63,592 bases of DNA from an uncultured Cryomorphaceae bacterium (lineage in GTDB: Bacteria; Bacteroidota; Bacteroidia; Flavobacteriales; Schleiferiaceae). Below the pieces are notes generated by a model. That model did not search any database and was not told the DNA's origin. It saw nothing but the letters and a program-made list of their open reading frames with translations. The position numbers and the translations under genes are program-made. Shown piece by piece: positions 9,815-19,151 of this stretch (positions within the stretch are counted from its first letter, which is position 1; each line of letters begins with the position of its first letter). The stretch is taken from contig CAJWFD010000008.1 of NCBI GenBank assembly GCA_913031435.1, positions 1-63,592 of the forward strand. Reading direction: 5' to 3'.

Positions 9815-10432
9815 CTATTGAGATAAACTTTGTTCGTAGGGTATTCTATGCTGTATACTTCTGCCTAGAGTTACCTCGTCAGCAAACTCCAGTTCATCGC
9901 CCACTGCAATCCCACGGGCTATGGTAGTGAGCTTTATATTAAAGTCTTTAATTTTTCGATATAAATAGAAATTCGTGGTATCACCCTCCATAGTTGTATT
10001 TAACGCAAAGACCAATTCACTTATTTCACCTGTTTGGAGCTTATCTATCAATGATACAATGGTTAGATCGCTTGGTCCAACGCCGTCCATAGGAGATATA
10101 AGACCTCCTAAAACATGATAGACTCCATTGTAGCCTCCGGTATTTTCAATGGCCATAACATCTCGCACATCTTCTACAACGCAGAGAATACTTTTTTCGC
10201 GCTTTGGAGAAAGACAAATTGAACAAGTTTCTGTATCAGAGATCGTATGACATTCTTTACAAAACGTAGTATTATTTCTCAAGTCCATTAAAGCCGCTGA
10301 CAATGCTTCCGTTTGTAGGCTAGGTCTACGTAACAAGTACAGTGCAAGTCGTAATGCTGTCTTTTTTCCTATTCCAGGAAGGCGGGAAATCTCCTCGACA
10401 GCTTGCTCTATTTTTCTACTTGAGAAATTCAT
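9815..10432 (-). CDS. recR: Recombination mediator RecR
   Basis: At 205 residues it is family length. Seen: the N-terminal helix-hairpin-helix [18 protein letters not shown]; the four-Cys zinc finger FCKECHTI...CSICL at about 58-74; a Toprim domain with [13 protein letters not shown] and [12 protein letters not shown]; and the C-terminal Walker-B-like [18 protein letters not shown]. RecR works with RecO (and RecF) to load RecA onto SSB-coated single-stranded DNA during gap repair. The start agrees with the family (MNFSS...). A TAnnTTTG box ends only 7 nt upstream of ATG, so the transcript may be nearly leaderless. The divergent SSS symporter starts 37 nt away. Confidence 0.96.
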   Translation of the reverse strand: MNFSSRKIEQAVEEISRLPGIGKKTALRLALYLLRRPSLQTEALSAALMDLRNNTTFCKECHTISDTETCSICLSPKREKSILCVVEDVRDVMAIENTGGYNGVYHVLGGLISPMDGVGPSDLTIVSLIDKLQTGEISELVFALNTTMEGDTTNFYLYRKIKDFNIKLTTIARGIAVGDELEFADEVTLGRSIQHRIPYEQSLSQ

Positions 10433-10439
10433 CAGTGCT

Positions 10440-10447
10440 CAAAAGTA
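10440..10447 (-). promoter_or_regulatory. -7 box (TACTTTTG) directly upstream of recR
   Basis: The minus strand reads TACTTTTG, matching TAnnTTTG, 7 nt before the recR ATG. If used, transcription would start within a few bases of the start codon. On the other strand CATCTTTG (10458-10465), one mismatch from consensus, lies 4 nt before the symporter ATG at 10470. Confidence 0.35.
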
Positions 10448-10469
10448 AGGGATTGCGCATCTTTGTCAC

Positions 10470-11894
10470 ATGAACAACACCTTCTTTTTACTCATACTTC
10501 TTGGATATGTTGCGGTTTTAGCGATAATAGGCTTCTTTACCTCGCGCGGAGGGTCTAATGCATCCTTCTTCAATGCGAATAAGAACGCGAATTGGTTACT
10601 CGTTAGTTTCGGGATGATAGGTGCATCGTTAAGCGGTGTGACTTTTATCAGTGTTCCGGGATGGACGAGCAGTTCAGGACTGACTTATATGCCCATGGTC
10701 TTCGGTTTCTTTCTGGGTTATATTGTTATCGCAACGGTATTGCTTCCTGTATACTATCGTTATAATGTGATTAGTATATACTCATTTTTAGGTGCGAAAT
10801 TAGGAAAGGAGAGTTATCAGGTAGGTTCGTTATTTTTCCTTCTGTCCAGAATAGTAGGGGCTTCTGCCCGTTTATATTTAGTTACCATGGTAGTGCAAAT
10901 TTTGATTTGCGATGCTTTAGGCATACCGTTTTACCTCACGGCGTTGATACTTTTGGCTCTAATTGCTCTATATAGTGCTTCTGGAGGAATAGCAACTATT
11001 GTTATTACAGATACTCTGCAAACCGCGCTAATGCTTCTTGCCGCAGGTTTAGCCTTCTATTATGTCGGAAAGGCCGTGGTAAATCCAGGACAAAGTTTTG
11101 GCTCGTTTCTTACTTCGCATCCAGATTGGTATTTCATTGAAACTGGTACCTCAAAAGCATGGTGGAAACAAATATTAGGTGGGGCTGCTATAGCTGTGGC
11201 AATGACAGGGTTAGATCAGGACATGATGCAGAAAAACCTCACTGTTAAAAAGTTGATAGATGCACAGAAAAACATGCTGTTATTAGGATGCTCTTTACTC
11301 GTGGTTAACCTCTTGTTTTTATCTCTCGGAATCATGCTTAGCGAGTATGCGGAAATTCAAGGTATTACTGCCACCGGAGATAAGTTGTTTGCGACTGTAG
11401 CCAATAGCGAAGGTCTGCCGGTAGCACTGAGTGTACTGTTCTTTTTAGGTCTTCTGGCGGCAGCGTTTTCAAGTGCAGACAGTGCGTTGACCTCGTTGAC
11501 AACCGCTTTTTGTATTGACTTTTTAAACCTTTCACAGAACGGTTCTACAAAAACAAGAAACGCAGTATATGCTGTATTTATGGGAATTGTTTTAATGGTG
11601 ATGGTGGTTATTTATTCTTTAGAGGCCGATTCCATTATCTCAGGGCTCTTTACTGCTGCTGGATATACGTATGGTCCGTTATTAGGTTTATTTGTGATGG
11701 CGTTAATGACCAACAGAAGATTACAAGGTTGGTGGGTATTAGCGGTATGTATTGCTGCACCAATCTTGACTTACGAACTAAGCCTATGGGCACCTTCTGT
11801 AGGATACGCCATAGGCTTTGAGTTACTGTTGTATAATGGTTTGTTTACTTTCTTGGGCCTTCTCGTGATTAGTAAGCCGCCACGTATAACTTAA
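10470..11894 (+). CDS. Sodium:solute symporter (SSS/SLC5 family)
   Basis: The 474-residue protein is polytopic, with about 13 hydrophobic segments. The family signature is present: TM1 with a broken helix and FFTSRGGSNASFFNA, GMIGASLSGVTFISVPGW near residue 50, and the conserved SSADSALTSLTTAF near 337, which lines the second sodium site. Family members couple Na+ entry to uptake of sugars, amino acids, nucleosides or organic acids across the inner membrane. The substrate is unknown. It converges on the subtilase gene with overlapping stop codons (shared TTAA, 11891-11894). Confidence 0.9.
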   Translation: MNNTFFLLILLGYVAVLAIIGFFTSRGGSNASFFNANKNANWLLVSFGMIGASLSGVTFISVPGWTSSSGLTYMPMVFGFFLGYIVIATVLLPVYYRYNVISIYSFLGAKLGKESYQVGSLFFLLSRIVGASARLYLVTMVVQILICDALGIPFYLTALILLALIALYSASGGIATIVITDTLQTALMLLAAGLAFYYVGKAVVNPGQSFGSFLTSHPDWYFIETGTSKAWWKQILGGAAIAVAMTGLDQDMMQKNLTVKKLIDAQKNMLLLGCSLLVVNLLFLSLGIMLSEYAEIQGITATGDKLFATVANSEGLPVALSVLFFLGLLAAAFSSADSALTSLTTAFCIDFLNLSQNGSTKTRNAVYAVFMGIVLMVMVVIYSLEADSIISGLFTAAGYTYGPLLGLFVMALMTNRRLQGWWVLAVCIAAPILTYELSLWAPSVGYAIGFELLLYNGLFTFLGLLVISKPPRIT

Positions 11895-14800
11895 ATCTTA
11901 CTAATGCTTTGAGATGTACTGCGATCTTCAGTACGCAGGGAAACACGATATACGCCACTCGGTAGCATGCTTAAGTCAATTCTTATTGTACTTGATACAT
12001 TAGCGTATTCTGATACACTGATTAATGCGCCTAGGACATTGTGAATTTCAACAACAGCACTTCCTTCGTTCTGACCTAAAGCAATATTCAAGACATCTTC
12101 TGTAGGGTTCGGATAGAAGATTGCGTTTTCCAATCCATTTTCATCGAGTCCAATGTTATTGAAGGTGGTAGAGGTACTTTTTATACCACAGTCCGTGGTT
12201 ACCGTAAGTTGAACTATGAAATTCCCCGTGCTCGTATAAGTGTGTGAGGGGTTTTGTAGAATAGAGGTGCTTCCATCTCCAAAGTCCCATGCCCACGCCG
12301 TGGGATTAGGTGTAGAGAGATCAGTAAAATTATAGGTTAAGCCACCAGCTAGACTCAACGTGTAAGCTGCGTTTAATGGTGGTGCAGGAGTCCAAATAAC
12401 GCTATCCGCTACAAACGTGTAGGCGTTGTAGTATACATACTCAAGGTTATGGTCAGATGAAGAGGTCAGCTGTGTGGTATGAGTACCCATACCTTGAAAG
12501 GTTGATGTTAAGCTGGATCCCGCCCGATTAAGCGTGAAGTTTCCATCTAACGTGGTATCTGTTGTATTCAAAGAGAACGTGAAAAACTCGTCTTCACAGA
12601 TAACGGATGGTACATTCAATGTTGCCAATGACGCTGCGCCTGCCAGGTCAATTACTCGAATATTATCCAAATATAAATTATTACCATATCCACAGATACC
12701 TACAATTTGAAATTGAATTAAATCAGAATTCAAACCGCTCAGAGAGATGGTGTCAGTTCGCCAATCAGAAGTGTTACTGGGGATAAATAAGGAGGTTGAC
12801 GGTGTCGTTGTGGCAAGAGCTGTTCCTCCTTTAAGGTATACGGTATCAAAAGAGCTTCCACAATCTTCACTAACAAGTACAGCCAGTTCATCAAAGTATT
12901 GAGTCGAATAAGGGGCGTAACTCACATCAAAAAGCAAGGTAGGTTGACTGTATCCCGTAATATCAAATTTAGGACTCTCCAATAGGTCTACTTCTCCGGT
13001 GGTAGAATAGTTAAAGTACCCCATATATATGGCTCCTGTTTTAGCTCCTGTAGGTCCATCCACATCGCTTGCTGTCCAGGTAGTTTGTCCATCAGGATTA
13101 ATAGTAACAAAGTCGCTTCCGCTATTTCCTGTAAAGGTCTCCACGATGGGTAGACTTGGTAACGCGTTCACCGTGACTTCATTTACTTTGACAATGGTGT
13201 CACTACCGTAAGAGTTCGTCGCGATAAGAGTGATCGTATATGTGCTATAACTATTGAAGCTTACTTCTGGATTTTGAGAGGTCGAAGTGCTGCTGTTCAA
13301 GAAGGTGTAGCTGTTCGGTGATATGGACCAATTCCAACTCGAAGGGGATTTCGTGCTTTGATCAGTTAATGTTAGTGATGTATTTAGACAAGGGGTAGTC
13401 GTAGATGAGTTGAAGTCTGCAACGGGGATTCCAATCTGATCCTCAATGGAGAATTGATCAATAGCAATATCACTTTGGTAACCTCCACCTGTAACACCAA
13501 TCACCCTAATGATAATGGTGTCTCCGATGTATGGGACCAAGTCAATATTTTGAGTGATCCAATTATTGCCTTGATTGCCCATTTTACTAAAAACCTCAGT
13601 CCAGAATGTGCCATCGAATATTTCTACAGTCAATTCTCCTGTATTGGAGCCAAACATATGGTAGGCGAAATCTAACTCTGGTGCTACGCTGTTTCCTAAA
13701 TCGATACATGGACTGTAGAGCACAGCTTCTTGAAACTCACAAGTTCCGGAGGCCTCTAGATATAAATACTTGCCGCTTCCACCAAAGTCAGATGAAGGGC
13801 CAGTACCACTGGAGTTTGTTCCTCCCTGGTTGGTTCTCCAATCAATGTTATCCTCTGTACCATTGGTCAAGTTTTTCCAATTTCCACCAAGGTTACAAAC
13901 TGTTCCTCCACAATTGTTGGATACAGGACAGGAGTTATAGCTGTCGAAACTCTGCACGAAGGGCATACTGTACAAAGCAGAGTTTAAATAGTTAATGTTT
14001 TGAAGAATGGTATCATTAAGTGCATTCATATCTCCGCTCATTTCACTCCAAGCCGTGATGTTCTGGTTGCTGGTTCCGGACCAACTAATAGGAGTCGAGA
14101 ACACAAAAGCAGAGTCCGCATAAGGTAAAAGAGATGCGAACAATGTATCTCTAACCGTAGATCCATTGAAGCTGTACGCAACAGGTATCGTATCTAGGGT
14201 AGAGGTAGAGGGGTTTATTAATAATACGGTTATATCAATGGTTTGGTTCTGACAACTGCTGACCAATTGCGGATTAATTATTGCCGCTAAGCTAGCGTCT
14301 CTTGGTAATGGGCAACCGAAGGTTCCTGCCGGTAATGCAATCGCATAGGCTCTTTTTCCCGGAGCACCATTATAGTTAGCACTTCCTGAAATCCAAGTAT
14401 CTACGGTTGGTGCATAGGGAATAACCATGGAGTTGATGGAGTCTGTGTAGACAGAATCCATGTATTTCGTTCCCAATATATAGGCAGTATAATCTGTTGC
14501 AGAGGTTACCGCATTTATTGTGATTTTAAGACTATCCGGACAGACCCAGTCTAGGGTAAGGCCGGTGGGTTGTTGTAAAATCGTAAACGGACCTGCCGTT
14601 GAAGTATCTGTCCCTGAGATTACCCTGAGGTAGGCTCCGTCTGTAGGAGTGTTAGGAACGGTCCAATTCGCCATGGGACGATTAGAAATTGTACTCAATG
14701 AAAGACTCGACCAATTTGTGCCATGGTCAGAGGAAAACTGCCAAGTCAACCCGGTAGTTTCTCCATCCCATCGAACCACTGTTGCCCCAGGAGTCATAGG

Positions 14801-16651
14801 TGCATGATCGTGTGGGTAGACCAATGCTACTTCCGCCATTTCTATATCGTAGATGACGAAAAATTCTTGCGGTCCGGTAGGAACATTAGTTCCATATACA
14901 GTTAGCGCATAATCACCAGAACTCGGATTTACTAGAGTTACTTGCTCCGCATTATTCAGAGTATCTAAACCTCTGACAGCATTGCTATTTAGGGTTGTTG
15001 CATTGGCAGTAGGATTAAGTACCCACGGTTGATACGATACATTATTGGTGAGGTCTGTCACCTTAAAATCTAGATTGTTCACTAAAGCTTTCGAAGCAAA
15101 TAATGACCCTTCTTTATCAGTCCAATAGAGCATAGTTCTGAAGCTTTCTACTCCGTTCGGTAAGCTAATATTGAACGTAGTTGTATCTCCGGTTGAAGCC
15201 GTGGAGGTGAAGAACAAAGTATCTTTAATGACACGTATAGCACGTCGAGCATTAACTCTGCCATATCCATAGATATAGTCAGGTCCACTATTCCCAAGAT
15301 CGTCTGCCGTATTCATCGCGATTCCCTTTAATAACCCCCCTTTTGCAGTATCGTTTTGCAGCTCATCGAAAGCGTTATGGAGCACTGAAAAGAATCCAGC
15401 TACACCAGGTGCTGACATGGATGTTCCAGTTTTAAATCCATAGGTGTGACCGTCTATAGTGGAGTATACATTGGTTCCAACTGCTGCTAGATCAGGCTTG
15501 ATTCGTCCATCAGCAGCGGGTCCTCTAGAAGACGAACCTGCGATAACATCTAAACTTGTCAAATTCGCCGTGGCCACCACGTTTTTTCCTTGTTTATGAC
15601 CACCGGTAACATTTCCCCATTGAGATCCGGCACCATAGTTACAATTAGATCCATTGCTATTCCCAGCACTGAACACATGCATCAGTGAAACATTGTCAAT
15701 AATATCCTTATCCATTTGCTGCGCATAGGAGGTATATCCAGCATTACATCCGTTCGAATAAGAGCTGTTCGTTACTCGTATGCCATACAAGTTATAATGG
15801 CTATCTATGTTACTCAGGTTACTAGGATAATCATAATAAATCATCGTAGCTCCAGTTGCAGAACCGGCTCCATCAGGATCAATATTACCAGCGCCAAAAA
15901 TGGTTCCAGCGACGTGGTCTCCATGGTCACCTATAGACGTACCTGCAAGAGAGATTAATCTTCCCCTGTAATCATCATGAGGTCCTATGTCGCCATCATC
16001 TCCAAGTCCGACGACAACGTTCGTTCCATCGAAATCTTTATCACGCTGCATAAATGCTATCCTAGAGGCTGCTCTTGAATTAGAGTTTTCTGCAGAACCG
16101 GGCTCTTCAATGGCTTGGATGAATAGTACAAATTCATTTTTCGCCAAATCCTCAAGTTTACTTGACGTTAAAACGCCACTATACCAGCCATCATTTAAGT
16201 CGGTCACTAATTTTAGATAAGAAGGAGGAGCATTAAATTCTGGTGCGGTATAAAATTGTACCGCTACTCTGCCATCGTTTAAAACTGCCCATTGTGGAAA
16301 ATCCGTATTACAAATGGGTCCGTCTAATTTCATACGAGGTGTCCATGCTGTAAATGAGGATACACCTGCTGTTTTGAGTTGAGCTGAGGTTACGCCTTTA
16401 GGGATTCTTACCTCAAATGAGTTTTCAGGTAAATAATGAAAGAGTTCTACGCCCAAATCTGCCAACGCTTTTTTATCTTCGGCAAGCACATAGTGATCCC
16501 ATAGCACTACACCATAGGTCACTTTACTAGCGTTTAATTGTAAAAAAGCACCTTCGGCCACTTGATAGGTGCCCGACTTTAGCTTTAACTTATGCTGTGC
16601 AGTAGCCGGAAGGGCTATTAAAACTAATAAAATGGTAAAAAATCTTTTCAT
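11891..16651 (-). CDS. T9SS-exported subtilisin-like serine protease (S8) with PKD and sorting domains
   Basis: The 1586-residue protein has a signal peptide (cleavage after ATAQ). A prodomain-like region leads to the S8 catalytic domain with D218 (VVVGLGDDGD), H243 (GDHGDHVAGT), oxyanion N331 (FSAGNSNG) and S411 (TGTSMSAPGVAG), so all catalytic residues are present. After it come a P-domain-like beta sandwich, a MAM-like module with YHMFGSNTGELTV near 1010, PKD-like regions near 1100 and 1440 (WAWDFGDGSTS), and a C-terminal T9SS type A domain (FYPNPTEDVLNIAL...). Expected role: surface or secreted endopeptidase for nutrient acquisition. Its ATG directly abuts the longest possible start of the divergent deacetylase gene. 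Confidence 0.93.
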   Translation of the reverse strand: MKRFFTILLVLIALPATAQHKLKLKSGTYQVAEGAFLQLNASKVTYGVVLWDHYVLAEDKKALADLGVELFHYLPENSFEVRIPKGVTSAQLKTAGVSSFTAWTPRMKLDGPICNTDFPQWAVLNDGRVAVQFYTAPEFNAPPSYLKLVTDLNDGWYSGVLTSSKLEDLAKNEFVLFIQAIEEPGSAENSNSRAASRIAFMQRDKDFDGTNVVVGLGDDGDIGPHDDYRGRLISLAGTSIGDHGDHVAGTIFGAGNIDPDGAGSATGATMIYYDYPSNLSNIDSHYNLYGIRVTNSSYSNGCNAGYTSYAQQMDKDIIDNVSLMHVFSAGNSNGSNCNYGAGSQWGNVTGGHKQGKNVVATANLTSLDVIAGSSSRGPAADGRIKPDLAAVGTNVYSTIDGHTYGFKTGTSMSAPGVAGFFSVLHNAFDELQNDTAKGGLLKGIAMNTADDLGNSGPDYIYGYGRVNARRAIRVIKDTLFFTSTASTGDTTTFNISLPNGVESFRTMLYWTDKEGSLFASKALVNNLDFKVTDLTNNVSYQPWVLNPTANATTLNSNAVRGLDTLNNAEQVTLVNPSSGDYALTVYGTNVPTGPQEFFVIYDIEMAEVALVYPHDHAPMTPGATVVRWDGETTGLTWQFSSDHGTNWSSLSLSTISNRPMANWTVPNTPTDGAYLRVISGTDTSTAGPFTILQQPTGLTLDWVCPDSLKITINAVTSATDYTAYILGTKYMDSVYTDSINSMVIPYAPTVDTWISGSANYNGAPGKRAYAIALPAGTFGCPLPRDASLAAIINPQLVSSCQNQTIDITVLLINPSTSTLDTIPVAYSFNGSTVRDTLFASLLPYADSAFVFSTPISWSGTSNQNITAWSEMSGDMNALNDTILQNINYLNSALYSMPFVQSFDSYNSCPVSNNCGGTVCNLGGNWKNLTNGTEDNIDWRTNQGGTNSSGTGPSSDFGGSGKYLYLEASGTCEFQEAVLYSPCIDLGNSVAPELDFAYHMFGSNTGELTVEIFDGTFWTEVFSKMGNQGNNWITQNIDLVPYIGDTIIIRVIGVTGGGYQSDIAIDQFSIEDQIGIPVADFNSSTTTPCLNTSLTLTDQSTKSPSSWNWSISPNSYTFLNSSTSTSQNPEVSFNSYSTYTITLIATNSYGSDTIVKVNEVTVNALPSLPIVETFTGNSGSDFVTINPDGQTTWTASDVDGPTGAKTGAIYMGYFNYSTTGEVDLLESPKFDITGYSQPTLLFDVSYAPYSTQYFDELAVLVSEDCGSSFDTVYLKGGTALATTTPSTSLFIPSNTSDWRTDTISLSGLNSDLIQFQIVGICGYGNNLYLDNIRVIDLAGAASLATLNVPSVICEDEFFTFSLNTTDTTLDGNFTLNRAGSSLTSTFQGMGTHTTQLTSSSDHNLEYVYYNAYTFVADSVIWTPAPPLNAAYTLSLAGGLTYNFTDLSTPNPTAWAWDFGDGSTSILQNPSHTYTSTGNFIVQLTVTTDCGIKSTSTTFNNIGLDENGLENAIFYPNPTEDVLNIALGQNEGSAVVEIHNVLGALISVSEYANVSSTIRIDLSMLPSGVYRVSLRTEDRSTSQSISKI

Positions 16652-16672
16652 ATGATGACTTCTAATAGGTCC

Positions 16673-19042
16673 ATGAATATAACACGTACAACCACAATTG
16701 TTCGAGGTTTAGCTATTGCGTTGGCAATGTTTTTTGGAAATCAATTGGTTGCACAATATTCACCCCTATCGCAGAGCGAAGCGATGGCAGAAATGCAACG
16801 GTTCAGTTCCGGTAAGAGGGTACTTTACCTAGCGGCCCATCCTGATGATGAAAATACTAGACTTATCGCATGGCTTTCGAACGCCTTAGACGCAGAAACA
16901 ACCTACCTAAGCCTAACTAAAGGCTCAGGAGGTCAAAACCTACTTGGTGACGAATTGGGTGAAAACCTAGGGGTTATAAGGGAACATGAACTCCGCGCAG
17001 CCCGATCTATAGATGGTGGCAATCAACGTTTTACAGATGCTTTAGATTTTGGTTACTCTAAAAGTGTAGATGAGGTTTGGACGAAATGGAATCATGAAGA
17101 TTTAGTACGTCAAGTAGTTCACGTAATAAGAGAACTACAACCTGACTTTATCCTTACTCGTTTCCCTCCGGATTCACGTGCTGGTCATGGTCATCACACA
17201 GCTTCTGCAGAATTGGCTATAGAATGTGCAAAGCTCGCAGGAGATTCAACCTATATGTCCTCGATGCCACGCTGGAAGGTTGGAGGAGTATGGTGGAACA
17301 CTTCCATTTGGTGGGATAAAACCTTAAAAGATGACCCGGAAGCAGTGCATTTAGACCTAAGCGGTTTTGATCCTCTGCATGGAGATTCGTACGGTGCCAT
17401 TGGAGATGCTGCGAGGTCCATGCACAAGTGTCAGGGGTTTGGAGTCCCGATTAACCGTGGACCTAGAGAAGAATATTTTAAAAAACTTTGGGGTGAAGCA
17501 GATTTAGAAAGTTACCTCGAGTTAGAGGAGCGTGAAACAGACCAAAATAGTAGGTTGGCGCAGGATGCATCGTTCGCTCTAGAAATTGGAGACCAAGATC
17601 AAGCCATTGCAAAATGGGCAGTGTTGGGTAGAAACATCTTAGAGCATAATTCAGGATTGTCGAACCGTTACCAACGTTGGCAGCGAGTGATGTTGCATCT
17701 GACAGGATTGTATGCGGAATATTACACTTCTTCAAACCCGTTGCCATCTGATGCTGAATTCAAAGCAATGGTTGAAATACAAGCCATGTCCTCAGGTGCG
17801 AATGTTTACTTAGCCTCTTTAAGAACATCAGGTAAACAAATGGCACTTAATCCGCCTCAATTGGTTGGTCCAGATGGCATTCAACTTGAGGCTGAGTTAA
17901 ACGTAGTTAAAGCGAATTCTACTGAGGTCGTAGACCACGCTCGTGTTCGTCTTGAAATAGGAGAAGAGATCATTATGCTTTTCATGAAACCTATCGCCAA
18001 GTTGTCTGACCGCGCTATAGGAGAATATAGAGAAGAAGTAGCAATTGACCCTTTACTCCATTCGAAATTTGATCAAAGTGTATATTGGAATAACGGCAAA
18101 AAGAGCCTTTTGGGTTATTCCGTTTATGCGCGAAAAGATGGTATATACAATTGGACCGTGAGTGCTTCATTACCCTCAGAACAAACCTTGATTTGGGAAC
18201 ATTCTGTTTCGGAAAATCTTAAAGAAGGCTGGAACCATTTTGAGGAAACAGTTCCAGCTAAGCTACGCTTGGGGAGATTCGAAGTCAGTCTAAGCACCAC
18301 CGCCCTTGATGAAGCAGGTCTCGTAGTCACTAAACGAATGCCTGAAAAACATACGATTAGTTATCCTCATGTAGGTACCCATTACAGATATAGAGATGCG
18401 CGATCGACACTGTCTGTCCTGGATTTATCGAGTAAACGAATTAAAGTTGGATATATAGAAGGTGCAGGGGATCAAATGGATGAAACCCTGGAGAGTATAG
18501 GTTACGACGTCATCAAGATCACTGAGGAGACTCCTGAGCTTTGGGAGCTTGTGGATGCTGTTTTAGTAGGGATACGTGCCTTTAACACAGAGCCCTGGCT
18601 CATGAAATCGCAGGAGCGTATAGCCTCCTATGTGAAAGGAGGAGGTAATTTTGTAGTAACGTATACCACAGCGGGTAGATCGGGCATGGAGTTGCCTTTG
18701 CCTGTGCCTTTAACGATAGGGCGTGATAGAGTTACAGAAGAATATGCCCCCGTTAGTTTTGTCAGTCACCCCTTAACTATGGAACCGAATAAAATTAGTA
18801 ACGCGGATTTTGAACAATGGGTGCAGGAACGAGGTTTATATTTTCCAGTAGTAAATGAATCGTATACGACGATTTTCTCCATAGAAGAAAGTACAGGTAT
18901 TATATATCCAAATTCGACTGTAGTTGCGGACTTTGGTAAAGGTTCCGTAATTTACACGGGCTTATCATTATTTAGAGAGTTACCAGCGGGTGTTCCAGGA
19001 GCACTGAGAGTTTTACAAAATATATTGCATTATGACCATTAA
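16673..19042 (+). CDS. Periplasmic PIG-L/LmbE-family deacetylase with C-terminal GATase-like domain
   Basis: The protein has about 789 residues from the second in-frame ATG. The first ATG (16652) would abut the divergent subtilase start, and the shorter form gives a cleaner signal peptide ending LVAQ. The deacetylase domain follows: AAHPDDENTR (metal-binding AHPDDE) near residue 55, and GHGHHTASAELA with the second metal histidines near 180. A middle beta-rich region leads to a C-terminal domain (about 590-789, KVGYIEGAGDQMDETLESIG and VKGGGNFVVTY) resembling the class I glutamine amidotransferase/ThuA fold without an obvious catalytic Cys. Known: PIG-L enzymes remove N-acetyl groups from GlcNAc-type sugars using zinc. 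Its end overlaps a small membrane-protein gene, which abuts an SSS symporter gene. Confidence 0.88.
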   Translation: MNITRTTTIVRGLAIALAMFFGNQLVAQYSPLSQSEAMAEMQRFSSGKRVLYLAAHPDDENTRLIAWLSNALDAETTYLSLTKGSGGQNLLGDELGENLGVIREHELRAARSIDGGNQRFTDALDFGYSKSVDEVWTKWNHEDLVRQVVHVIRELQPDFILTRFPPDSRAGHGHHTASAELAIECAKLAGDSTYMSSMPRWKVGGVWWNTSIWWDKTLKDDPEAVHLDLSGFDPLHGDSYGAIGDAARSMHKCQGFGVPINRGPREEYFKKLWGEADLESYLELEERETDQNSRLAQDASFALEIGDQDQAIAKWAVLGRNILEHNSGLSNRYQRWQRVMLHLTGLYAEYYTSSNPLPSDAEFKAMVEIQAMSSGANVYLASLRTSGKQMALNPPQLVGPDGIQLEAELNVVKANSTEVVDHARVRLEIGEEIIMLFMKPIAKLSDRAIGEYREEVAIDPLLHSKFDQSVYWNNGKKSLLGYSVYARKDGIYNWTVSASLPSEQTLIWEHSVSENLKEGWNHFEETVPAKLRLGRFEVSLSTTALDEAGLVVTKRMPEKHTISYPHVGTHYRYRDARSTLSVLDLSSKRIKVGYIEGAGDQMDETLESIGYDVIKITEETPELWELVDAVLVGIRAFNTEPWLMKSQERIASYVKGGGNFVVTYTTAGRSGMELPLPVPLTIGRDRVTEEYAPVSFVSHPLTMEPNKISNADFEQWVQERGLYFPVVNESYTTIFSIEESTGIIYPNSTVVADFGKGSVIYTGLSLFRELPAGVPGALRVLQNILHYDH

Positions 19043-19151
19043 GACCACCAATACATCCATGGTTAATTGGAAGAAATACTACATTGGCGTGATTGCGTTA
19101 TTAGTAGCGGAAATTGTACTGTTTTATTACGTTACCCGTCAGTTTGTTTAA
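19032..19151 (+). CDS. 39-residue single-pass membrane protein between deacetylase and symporter genes
   Basis: This frame overlaps the last 11 nt of the deacetylase gene, and its TAA stop is directly followed by the ATG of the symporter, so it sits exactly in an operon joint. The predicted protein has a polar, lysine-bearing N terminus (MVNWKKYY after an optional first ATG), one hydrophobic helix (IGVIALLVAEIVLFYYV) and a short TRQFV tail: a typical N-in micro-membrane protein. An internal ATG at 19059 would give 30 residues and avoid the overlap. No family is recognised. By position it may be a small subunit or assembly factor for the SSS transporter, or may serve translational coupling only. 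Confidence 0.65.
   Translation: MTIKTTNTSMVNWKKYYIGVIALLVAEIVLFYYVTRQFV

Noticed and set aside
13606-13995. 129-codon plus-strand frame inside the subtilase gene
   Set aside because: Antisense to the MAM-like region; composition rich in Ser, Tyr and Cys as expected from a reversed coding strand.
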